A program made the translations under genes and the position numbers. The notes below the pieces were generated by a model. It was not told the DNA's origin, ran no database searches, and worked only from the letters and a program-made list of their open reading frames with translations. Shown here one piece after another: positions 45,897 to 56,494 of a stretch of 64,000 nucleotides of DNA (its first letter is position 1; each line of letters starts with the position of its first letter). The DNA is from Vandiemenella viatica (Eukaryota > Arthropoda > Insecta > Orthoptera > Morabidae), in assembly GCA_031002005.1 (NCBI GenBank), contig JARYHS010008074.1:278319930-278383929 (forward strand). The letters run 5' to 3'.

Positions 45897-46601
45897 TTTT
45901 CAGTGCCTCTCAGCAGTTTCTTTGTTTCCTTTATCCAATTGTATATATAATTTTTGTTATAATTTTTTTAGTGTAAACATTTTCACCTCTTCATATCTTA
46001 CCTTATTTTGATTCATTTTTTCCCCAAAATTATATTTTCCAAGGATATTGTTGCTACCTCCACACCTCCCCCCCCCCCTCCTCCAATGGTCAAAATCATC
46101 AATCATCATACATGTGGCTGTGTTGACTGTGGGAGCTTTCTTGAGCTCTGTCACAGGTATCTATTTTCTTCAAGAAGGGCAAGGGCAAAACTTTTTGAGT
46201 GTTTTCGTTGCTTCTATCCAACCCGCTTCAACCTTGTAATTGATTGGAACTATATTTCTTTTCTTGCCACCCTAATTTCATCTGTATGATTATTATTCCT
46301 TTCCTGTTCCTTATTTATATTTGCAGGTTAATTCCTTTAATATTTTCTCTGTTGGCAGTTTATATCCCTGTCCTTAGGATTTTAACATTTTAGATTGACA
46401 TATTAATTGTGGTATGTTTTGAACAATCAGTTTTTCTCTTTCCTGCAGGAATTATACTTGTTAGCTTATTTATCTGTGTAATTAAGTTGTCAGTAAATTT
46501 CCTTTTGTGGTTGATACTTTGATACCCTCATTAATTCCTGGTTGTAATGTACAATTTTTAGCTTATTCTCATTGTTTCAAATTATTTTTTTTTCTTTACA
46601 G

Positions 46602-46766
46602 GTTGAATACTTATTTACTGATAAAACAGGAACACTTACAGAAAATGATATGCAGTTCCGTCGTTGTTCAGTTGCAGGTGTAGCTTATCTAGAAAATGAT
46701 GGTGAGCTTTTTCGACTTACTGCTGATAATACTGAACGGAATAGCATCCTCATGCAAAGTATGACA
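46602..46766 (+). CDS. P4-ATPase exon with the phosphorylation site
   Basis: After a TTTCTTTACAG acceptor (ends 46601) the exon reads [20 protein letters not shown] and then [20 protein letters not shown] to [14 protein letters not shown] is the P-type ATPase catalytic motif, and its aspartate is the residue phosphorylated during transport. The join to LNEELGQ of the exon at 25412 gives the exact family sequence. The preferred donor is ACA/GTACGT at 46767 (phase 0); an alternative AAA/GTATGA at 46759 would give phase 1. Downstream exons (nucleotide-binding domain) were not found before 64000, so the next intron exceeds 17 kb. Confidence 0.95.
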
Positions 46767-47639
46767 GTACGTAATTTAAAGCTATCAATTTTAAACTGTT
46801 AAACAATATTTGCTATTGTTCCCTGTCCTCTAAATATTGTTAAATGTATACACAAAAAAAAACCAGATAGAATAAGTAGTCACACAAAAGCAATTCTTAC
46901 CAAAAAATTTCAGAAAAATTCGTTCAGCATTCATTAATGTGTTCACATCCTCTAACCAGAGAAATGTGTGGAGAGGCATGAAATTTTAGCATGTGGTAAG
47001 AAGAAATATTAAATGTGAACAGGAAAAGTAAGTTGAGGAGGGGATTACCTGCAGTAAAGTCCTCATAACAAATTAATGTAAGTTTAATAATGCTTTGATC
47101 ACTGACTTATTTCTTTTGGTTTGTTGTTTCTTGAAATGGTGAAAGAACTATAGAAAATGAGTTGGTGGTGGTTTAAGGAATGTGTTGATATGCCAGATCA
47201 CATCACCTGGGCTCTGAGGCATCTAGAAAGCCCCTGATAAACCTGCATGTTTTAAGGTTTTGATGTCATGAATGTTGAACAGGATTGTCCTAATGCCTAT
47301 TATCCAGTGTCAGCCTTAGACCTCTACTTTTGGTTGTGAGTTCAGTGTAAGGAGCAGGACAGTACACTTGTGTCAGTTGATACATGACTGGCAATCTGGA
47401 ATGTATCATACAATGGAGTGTGTTGGAGACATGTGTGTATCGCATGTTTCGAAGTTTTTTAATTATTTGGGGAAGGCTCTAGTAAGTAATTTCCTAGCTA
47501 GGATAACTTTCTTCCCTTTTTTCCATTCCTCTTCTCCCTAACCTTACTCTATTCCACCCAAACATCCAGTGTCAGATTTCTGAAGGTATACAAAATGAAG
47601 ATTACTATCTTCGTTACTTGGTAGATTCTGTTACCAAAA
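46767..47639. other. Intron sequence, no recognisable feature
   Basis: No gene seen. The stretch has no terminal repeats or coding similarity that I can recognise. Confidence 0.5.
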
Positions 47640-48250
47640 TTAGGCCCTTGTGGAGAAAATAAATTCATATTCAGGGTTGGTTATGTGATAGTCATTATTG
47701 ACTGAGACCTATATTTATCAGGTTAGCATAGGATTAAAAACACAAACAATCAGAAATTTTCAGATACTTTAGTGAGGAAAGGAGACTTTACTTAGGCAGT
47801 ATAGCAAAGTACCTTGAATTTCCCAGTAAAGCTTAATGATATCTTTGCGAATCCTCAGATTACAGAATGAAAAAACCGTTCTGATTGATATAAGAGGGTT
47901 CATTCAATTGGTGGCTATAAATGAGGTGGTTTTAGTGGTTATAGAATTAGTTACAAAAAAAAGACATGTGTTTCAGAACTGAATTGAAATTTGAGGGAAA
48001 TATTCAGTGGAAGGGGGACTCCAGTACAGTGGGGAGTAAGTGGTAATAGTTCAAAGAGATGATAGTATTGGAGGAAGAAATATTTATGGAAAATAGAGAA
48101 AAATACAGAACTTACATACTGTAGTATGGAAGAGAGAAGACTGAAGAAAACAGTACAATATAGTTAGAAAATAACAGTGCAGTAGGGATACTCTTGAAAC
48201 AATTATTTAACGAATTAATAATAGCAGCTAACAGAAAAATGAAATAAGCA
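47640..48250 (+). mobile_element. Non-LTR endonuclease-linker remnant
   Basis: The sequence AAAATAAATTCATATTCAGG (47658), GATAGTCATTATTGACTGAG and, later, TGGGGAGTAAGTGGTAATAG and GGAGGAAGAAATATTTATGG follow the same order as 7480-7960 and resemble 50757-50820 plus 53200-53300, where they belong to an endonuclease (VIIGG, then SDHEAVLVEI). Too decayed to translate through. Confidence 0.4.
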
Positions 48251-49006
48251 CTCATCATGAATATTATTGCTGAAGGAGGATGACTGAATAGTTAAACTTG
48301 AAATTACCTGCCAGTGAGCTGCACATGTTTTGGTGCCACCTCAGTGTATTGGGGATAAGGTTTGAGTCCTGGATCTCATGTAACTGCTGACCTGATTGCA
48401 GTTTACAGGCAGATTACCACACTCACCTAAGTTAATGCTGGAAAAAGTTCCCCAATCTCTGCTTCATAAACTACACATTTCACAAACAAAAATACACGTA
48501 TCACAGAAAAATAAGTTACACGAATTGCAGAGAGGCAACAATCAAGCTTTCCCCACCCCCACCCCTCCACCCCTATTGCTCTAGGAGCTAACGGTCCTTG
48601 TTTCTAACTACCCAGTGGAAACATTGTAAAAAATCTTAATTACAAGTCATGATCAGAATGAAGGCTTTGCGTGATTTAGTAGGGTCAATTCAGAAATAAT
48701 AATAATAAACTTGAAATTTCTATGACTATATTAGAAAATTAAGGGCAGGGGAAGGTATTTCTATAGTTATGGAGAAGGCTGGAAAAGAAGTTATCGGGGG
48801 TATGAGGCAGGAGTTCCAAGGTGGGAGTAGGATGGTCATTATTGGTTGAATTGATTTAATGAGAGCTTGGGGGACTATCACGAAAGTATGGGGGGGAGGG
48901 GGGTGGGGAAATTGGAGCTCAAATATCAATGAGTATGCTAGGAAATAAGAAATAAAAATTGGGAATGTTATGAGAGGACAAGGCAGGCTAAAAAAGCATA
49001 AGGGAT
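48251..49006. other. Intron sequence, no defined feature
   Basis: Unassigned. Phrases at 48360-48440 (GTTTACAGGCAGATTACCACACTC) have a faint echo near 7280-7310. A G-rich stretch at 48889-48904 and a run of C-rich text at 48553-48575 are simple sequence. Confidence 0.4.
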
Positions 49007-49195
49007 CAGTGCTGGATTAAAGCAGCACGGGGCCTGTAGCAAATGTGAAGAAGGGGTCTGACGGGGAGGTTCCCGGAATCTTAGGTGGGGCCCCGCTATA
49101 GAAGATGCAGGGCCCCCTAAAAGGCGTGTGGGCCCCCAGAAGGCATGGGGCCTGTAGCATTTGCTAACTCCTGCTACATGGCTAATCCAATACTG
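49007..49195. mobile_element. hAT-type MITE
   Basis: Left end CAGTGCTGGATTA, right end reversed CAGTATTGGATTA. Flanks TAAGGGAT (48999-49006) and TAAGGTAT (49196-49203) form an 8-bp duplication with one change. Inside, GGGGCCTGTAGC and ATTTGCTA recur in both orientations. 189 bp, non-coding, typical of small hAT derivatives. Confidence 0.85.
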
Positions 49196-49203
49196 TAAGG
49201 TAT

Positions 49204-49859
49204 CCAGTACGGAATATATTATTATGAGTGTATCAGAGTTTGGTTGCTATGCCATTCCATAATACTTTTACATACTATTTAGATAGCTTCTGGAGACCTC
49301 CTGCATATCAGAGCCCTGCAAACATGCAGTTGTTTTCCCAGTTCATAAGGAAGGAGAGACAATTTTGGTTGAATTTGTTTGCAAACGGTGATAGCTAAAT
49401 TGATTCAGAGTTAGATATGCAATGACAACAAAAAGGTATATGCAGAAGGAAAGATGTTTGCAAATTTAGGTGGTGTATCCATGTCAATTTCAGTTAGAGG
49501 ATTTTTTGTTAAACAGTTTGGATGAAATGGATAAGGGATTGAAAGTTGGTCGCATTGAATCTATTCTAGTCATTTAACAGAATGAGCCACAGAATCAGTT
49601 GGACAAAACATACTGGGCTAGGGACAGGTAGAGTTTTCAGAACCCTTCCTTTACTCAAAGAGTTTGAAAAAGCGATGGAAGGGGCATGCAAGGAAACAGG
49701 TGGAAGAAAAGTGTTCTGCTGTTAGGTAGTAGCTATTGGGGAGGTGAAGGCCCTCTTCTGCAGGAAAAGTTAGGCACTGGTTACCAGGTCATAAGTTTTT
49801 TCAAACCTAGTGAAAAATTAGTCAGGTAACAGTGGATATAGGTTCAATATAGGTTCACT
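49204..49859. other. Unassigned sequence, probably 5' part of the next element
   Basis: No clear gene. Wording such as AAGGGATTGAAAGTTGGTCGC and TACTCAAAGAGTTTGAAAAAGCG looks like decayed + strand coding sequence, and it leads into the non-LTR region that follows, so it may be the 5' part of that element. I cannot name any domain here. Confidence 0.35.
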
Positions 49860-52800
49860 TTGTAGGAATTTCTCAAAAGTGGACAGAGTAATGATAGTGG
49901 GAGGTGAGGAAAATAGTATTGATAGAAATGCTAGTTATATTATAGAGAGTGGACTGAGAAAGGTGGTGAAGGAGGCACAGCATTCCAGGGTTGAGCTCAT
50001 GCAGTTGCCGTAACTACCTACAGTTGACACACTGTGAGGTGGGTAAATATGGAAACGGAGGTGCTTCTTGGGAACGGCGTCGATTCTGTTTTGGGGGTTG
50101 TGCCTGTGAACACCACTGGTAAGTGTAGTTTTACTAGGCATGTCTTACACCTAAATAGAAGGGTCAAGGGGGTACTTTCTGAGTGTTAGCTGAAGCTGTA
50201 AGGGGGCCCATTTTTAAGTGATGATGGGTTCAGGACTGTGCCTTTTTTTAGGTTAAAAGGTGCTGGTGAGGGTATGTAAACAAATGATCAAAATGATACT
50301 GATTGTAGATCAACGATGAGAAAAATCACAAATGCCAAATAAATTTATGAAGCTGCTGAAACACTAACTGACTGAGGCAGGACTGGGAAGGAGAAGGTTA
50401 GTACTGAAAATATCACAAAGCCAGTAATAAGGGTGTTACTGGCAAACCGAACAAGTATAATGATCAAAGTAACTGAATTTGAAAACTTAATAAAGATCCT
50501 CGAACCACATGATTAGAGACTTTGTTAAAAGAAGAACTGCTATGCAATGAGGTTTATCCCAATGGTTGCTGAGTGTAAGAGAAGAGATAAAGGAGCAATT
50601 GGTGAAGGGGTTTTCTTACTGGTTGACAAAAACTATTACAGTTCAATGGTGTTCATAGATCATGACCATAATTTAACTCAGGGTAGATTTCTGGATTATT
50701 AAAAAAGAAAAAATCAGGCTGTTGGCTGCTTATAACAGTGAACGAATGACTTGTTGAGAAATTAAATTCATACTCACAGTTCAGAAGTGAGAATAGAATT
50801 GTCATTATTGGTGGGAGTTTAAATTTATGAGGTGTGAACTAGTCTTGTGCATTATAGTTCGCGAAGAAGAGCGCTCAGTTTAGTTCGCAGCTCCCTCATG
50901 AACTAGTTCACTCTTTTAGTTTGTTAGTTCGCATCTCGAATTCAAAGAAACAGATCGTTCGCTCACCTTGCCACCGTTACTGCATCCACTATTTTGTTTG
51001 GACATAATCATTTTTTTTGTCATTTCTAAATGGAATTTAATATGACCTTCTTAATAAAAGTTATTGCTTAATAATAGCCCTTTCAAATGACATTAGCATG
51101 ATCATTTGCCGCCGATAAACCAAAGTGCTCATTGTCCTTTGCACATATGGGTAAACTGAATAACTATGCTGTTTTTACTATTTACTTTACATGCATACGT
51201 AGAATATTAATTTTTTAATGGATTTTTTTATTAGTTCATGGAAGAAACATTACTTATAAAAGGCGCTAATGACCCCGCCATCGACGTGCCCTTAAACCCC
51301 AACAACAACACAACATTACTTATAAAATATTATAAATGCATTTATTTTGATGAATTAAAATACCCGTTTATAAGTAATCGGCTTTTTTTTCATTTAAATG
51401 TAGTTTTGTAAATCATGAACAAAATATAATTCTACTATTGGCTACAAGTTAAGTACTATATGACAGAAACAATATTACCTATATTATTAAGAAAAGTAAC
51501 AGTAATACTTCCAATGTGATACCTAACAATTAGACATATAAAAATGACAGTGACCCTTGAATGAGAAAGTAGTAACAATAACGAAAGTGCCCAAATTTCT
51601 GGTAAATTAGTGTAGGGGAGGATAATCCAACACACATTTACAATATTTTGGTGACGAATGAAACTGATGAAGACACAAAAGTTAAAATCTTTTTGAATTT
51701 CGCAAGTCATTTCTTTACATAACTTTCACAAATCTGTTAACCAACAGACTGAGATAAGTATTATATTATGTCAGCTTTAAAATCAGCGCTAGAAAAATGT
51801 AAAAGATACTGTTTCTTTGGTTAGGAAAACAAGAAAAAGCCTTCAGAAGCCAAATTCTCCACAGAAAGTGATAATATTAAAAATAATGCTCTAGTATTCA
51901 TTGATAAATGTCTGGAGTATCTTAGTAAATAGTTAGATTTTAATGAAAGCAATTGGCTATTGAAAATCCAAAAATTAAATTTCAAACACGAGGTTTCATT
52001 TGATGGCTGTGAGACAATATTAGAGGTTCTAAATTTATGAGAAAAAATGAGTATCAAAGTGAACAAACTTTACTCTGAAATAACAATATTACACAAAATC
52101 TAGGTAAAAGTAAGAGCATTATTTCATTAGTAAATATGAGCTTTTGATCGACATTAATTTAAAAACTGAAAGTAATAAAGCATATTACAATTTTACTGTA
52201 GACAGAAAATTGTTTAAGTTGCAAGAAGTGCAAAAAAATATAGCATAAAAAATAAAATAGTAAAAAAACATATCCTTTGTCCTTTTCTACACTTTCGCAA
52301 AATATTATATTTTTGATTTGTACTATATTTTTATAGGTTATTCTAAAAAAAAAAATTCTACCTTTAACCGAAAAAGTGTTGGTAATCCTAGCGGCAAATG
52401 GTGATAGTTCGCGACCGGGAATGCTCAGTTTAGTTCGCGAACGGTACCGCTCAGTTTACTTCGCGAGCGGTAGTGCTGTGTTTAGTTCGCGACCAGTAGC
52501 ACTGTGTTTAGTTCGCGAACTAGGTCGCTCTGCTCTGGAATTCCAGAAAGACAGCTCGTTTTGCTAGCGCTACTTCACGCGCTCTCTTCTTTGTTATAAT
52601 AGTTGTGGTTACTGATAGTTGTGGTTACTGATAGTTGTCTTTTAAGTGTTAATGGGATGAAAGTGTGTTTTGTTTTTACATTCCATGTTAAATTTCCATT
52701 TTTGACTTCTGCAATAATTATTAATGTTTACAGTTACATTTTATTATTATTTTTTTTTTTTTTTTATGTCTGTCTCTTCAGTGAAATGTGTCCACAGCGA

Positions 52801-54150
52801 ACTATGTTACCTTTTAGATAATGAACTAAAACAAAAGTAGTTCTTCGGGAAAGGACCGAGCGAACTAATGAACTAAGGAGTGACATATCTGGGATCTAGT
52901 TCGCTCGTGGGAGCTCTCTTCCGAACTAGTTCATTCGCGAATTACACAAGACTAATGTAAACTGGGTAGGAAATAAGGTTACTAATGCAAGGGAAAAGAG
53001 ATTTACAAATACTTTAATAAGGGAAGCAGGGTTTCTGCAAGTGGTAGGGGAAAACAGGCTGAATATCTTCGTATTACAGCCAAATGATAAGCTTGTGGGT
53101 TGTCAACTAACTGAAGGATTAAGTGATCATGAAGCAGTTCTGGTGGAAATCTCAGAGGATTCAGTAAACCAGTGGCAAAAATTGAAGGGAATAATAGGTA
53201 CAATCATAAAAAGGATTTTAAAATTAAAGAACTATTTTAGTGAAAGTTTCAGCAAATGGAATGATGGCATGAGTACAGTAGTCAGGGTGGGAAGGATTGA
53301 AGGAGATAATAAAAAATGGTGATGAAATATGTATTTCAAAACATAAAATAAAGAAAACTACAGGTGAGGTAGCTAGAGAGGTTGGTAAGAAGAGAACGTA
53401 ACAGAGTTAATAGACATCAGGGTAATAGGGATTATTTGATACAACCAAACTAGGAATTAGTAATAGCATAAAATGTGGCTGGAGATGGATTTATGAAGAG
53501 TATTACTGCCAGAAGGGTACCACTGACTAATGCATCTAGAAATTTCATCGCAATGTTAGAAAACTGATGGGAAAGGAGAGTGTTAAGATCATTTTAGATG
53601 AGGATGAAGAAGAAGTCACTGAGGCAGAGATTTTAAGTAACAGATTTAGTGAACTATTAGGGACAATGATTCAGAAATGGGAGGGTGTAAATTGGAGAAT
53701 GAGATTAATCACATAATTAAAAATGGGCAGACAAGAAAATTTTAAATATATCCTGAGGATATCATGAAGGAACTAAGAAAGCTGGTAAAAAGGTCATAAA
53801 GGGGCTGGTGCAGATAATATTATTATGCATGTCTTAAAGATAGCAGGGTGTGACATTGTACCTTATCTTGAAACATTATTTAAATTGGGTCTAGATGCTT
53901 TCTACTTACCAGAGGACTGGAAATGTGTGAAAGTGGTACTAGGTACATAAACAAGGGACAAATAGAGTTGAAAACTATAGGCCAATCAGTCTGACATCAG
54001 TGGTAGGGAAATTAATGGAGAGACTGATATGCAATCAGAAATATATGTTAAGAGCTTTAGTATGCAAGTCTGCAACATCGCTTTAGTCAAGGATTCTTGT
54101 GAATCTCAGTTATTATGATATATGGATAATGGAAATGAAACTGCCATTGG
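49860..54150 (+). mobile_element. Non-LTR retrotransposon (EN and RT), decayed, split by a hAT element
   Basis: On the + strand, 50757-50831 reads ELNSYSQFRSENRIVIIGGS and, after the hAT insertion, 52963-53200 continues NWVGNKVTNAREKRFTNTLI, then LVGCQLTEGLSDHEAVLVEI, an APE-type endonuclease with its SDH intact. A linker follows (53200-53700) and then the beginning of an RT (GAGADNIIMHVLKIAGC, then AFYLPEDWKCVKVV at 53800-53945), after which it decays near 54100. The upstream 49860-50150 contains a GSSxxRD-like start (DRVMIVGGEENS, 49885) suggestive of an ORF1 domain, not certain. Confidence 0.7.
50840..52954. mobile_element. hAT-like DNA transposon with AGTTCGCGA subterminal repeats
   Basis: Termini TAGTCTTGTGCATTATAG and (reversed right end) TAGTCTTGTGTAATTCGC share the first 10 bases. 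Flanks GTGTGAAC (50832-50839) and ATGTAAAC (52955-52962) are an 8-bp duplication with two changes. Removing the element joins two halves of an endonuclease sequence. TTAGTTCGCGA(A/C) repeats densely at both ends (50858-50960 and 52405-52530, 52890-52940), a subterminal repeat pattern. The 1.2-kb middle is AT-rich and shows no hAT transposase that I can recognise, so this is a non-autonomous or fully decayed copy. Confidence 0.82.
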
Positions 54151-54159
54151 GCTCTAAAA

Positions 54160-55804
54160 ATAAGGTAGGATAGGGAGAAATAACCAGTTACTTACCACAG
54201 ATGTAGGCAGTAGGGCGAGATGAACATGTAAAAAACCCAAAAACAAACACAAATTGCACAATATTTTGGTAAGAAACCTTAGTCATCTATGAGGCAAGAC
54301 ATATGGCAGGGGGAAAGATGTGATCATGTCCTGACCTGCCACATGAATGAAACAAATACAGAACACATGGGGTGGTGGTGGAAGTGCTGGCAGTGGGGGG
54401 ATAATGTGGAACAGCGATAAAAATGGCACATAATAATCTGTGACGACTAGTTAAAAAAAATTAAAAAGTATAATTTTATTTTGATTGGTTATAGGGGTAA
54501 ATAAATAAAGTTAGAAATATATATATAAAAAAAATATATGATATATATATAAATGACTACAAAACTGAATGATAGTAAGTGACAGGTTAAGTATAGGTTT
54601 AGGCCTGGAGTGTGTCTGGTTTCAAGGATATGTTGGTAGGCAAGTTCCCATCTGTGGAATTCTGAAGGGGTGGTGGTGTTTGGAAAAACTCTAACAGCTC
54701 TCAATCTGAAACACGTGTAGAATCATTTGACTTGGCATGAGTTGCAAGTGGATGGTCTGGGTTGGAAGTATAAACATTTGCCTGTGGCTATTCATCTTGT
54801 AAGGTAATTGTTTAGTGCTGAGACAAATGTAGGAAGCAATGCAGTGGAGAAATTAATGGTTGGTAAATATGATGAGTGGTAGCATATGTAGCATGTCCAA
54901 TTTTAAGAACGGATTTTACTATGTTAGGATTAGAGTAAGTGATGGTGGCTGGGTGCATGCTGCATGTTTTACAAAGGGGTCTGTTACAGGGAAAAGATCC
55001 CTGTGGAGGTCAAGGAGGGTCAGAAGATAAATACTTTTGGACCAAGATGTTATTCAGATTTGGTGGTTTGCTGAAGCAAGTGGGGAGCAGTGGGTAGTGT
55101 TTTGAGAAGAAGAAGATGCATTTCAGGGAAGGACCATAGGAAATCATGACCATGGTGGAGAATCTGGTTGAAAGATTCCAGGCCACAAAAGAACTAGGTA
55201 TGAAGTATTGGTCCACAGTCAGTTTTAGGAGGTGCAGAATGATGGTTATGGCCGATGGTATTGAAGATTTGTTTTCCCATGAGATCCTGGGGATATCGGC
55301 AGAAAACGAAGACTTGGGATAGTTTTTTGGAATAACTGGAAATGGATTCATGATCAGAACAGATGTGTCTGCCACGGATCGCAAGGCTGTATGGGAGGGA
55401 ACGTCTGGTGTGGAAGGGGTGACAAGTGTTAAAGTTAAGGTATTATTGTAAATTGGTTGGTTTTAATGCATACAGAGGTATTGAGGGCACCTTGTCTTAG
55501 GGTGAAATACAAGTCAAGGAAGGTTACTTAGGTGTGGGAATATGACAAGGTTAGACTGATGGAGTGACTGTTATTGAATGAGCTGAGGAAATCTAGGAAG
55601 TGGTCTTCCCTGTAAATCCAGATCATAAATATATCATGTATGTATCTGAACCACACGAGGGGGCTGAGGGAGCAGTTATCCAGAAATTTTTTCTCTATAC
55701 AGCCCATGGAGAGGTTGGCATAGGATGGGGCCATGCGGGTACCCATGGAAGTGCCACATATCAGGTGGTAAATCTGGGAGTTGAAACAATAGTTTGTAGC
55801 ATGC
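54160..55804 (-). mobile_element. Penelope-like element, RT core to 3' end
   Basis: Read on the - strand from 55804: NYCFNSQIYHLICGTSMGTR, MAPSYANLSMGCIEKKFL, then WFRYIHDIFMIWIYREDHFL (55805-55560). GTSMGTRMAPSYAN is the PLE RT motif, and YIHD stands where YIDD is required, so the active site is lost. Then the thumb and linker (55384-55010), the URI nuclease (a TYSNP start near 54925, SPLHCFLHLSQH and the MNSHRQM-type end near 54770-54720), and the 3' UTR (54600-54160) with ACCACAGATGTAGGCAGTAG at the end. The frame is broken in several places. It meets a + strand copy head to head at about 55805. Confidence 0.85.
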
Positions 55805-56494
55805 ACGCAGCCACCACCACTTACTTTAATCCTGTCACAGGAGAATCCTTTCATATAATTGGACATGCAATGTATGCTTCCACTCTATTTACCAACTCTT
55901 CTGTCTCCACTGCACAGCTTCCTACATCCGTCTCACCACTCAACAACTGTTGTACAGGATGAATTGCCACAGGCAAAAAGTTTGTACTTCCAACCCAGAC
56001 CATCCAGTGTCAATTCATGTCAAGTCACATGATTCTACCTCAACACCTGTTTCACAATGAGAGCTGTTTAAGTTTTTCCAAACACCACCACCACCTTCAG
56101 AACTCCACAGATGGGAACTTGCCTACCAACATACCCTTGAAACCCTGGCCTAACCTACACTAAACTTTTCATTTGCTATCTTTGATTTTTTAGTTAGTTA
56201 TATATATTGTGGTGGACTGGCGAATCTCCTTTTTTTCTGCTCTGCCACTTCCCAAGAGGAACATTAATATATAGGTAAGACTCTTAAGTTATGTGAGCAG
56301 TAATTTACATAAATGATATTCCAGCACTGTATATACATTTGCATTTATTTACAAGCTGTACACAACAAATCTTTAACCAATCATTTATTTATTTATTTAT
56401 TTAGCAATCTTGTTCCATGGATCCCTGCTGAGGAAATACCTCTGGGATGTGAAACATGTTATTGTTGATACATATACACATAATATGAGTCATA

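Noticed and set aside
55600..55962. 120-residue + strand frame
   Set aside because: Its first part is antisense to the PLE reverse transcriptase; only the part after 55805 overlaps true + strand PLE nuclease sequence, partly in another frame.
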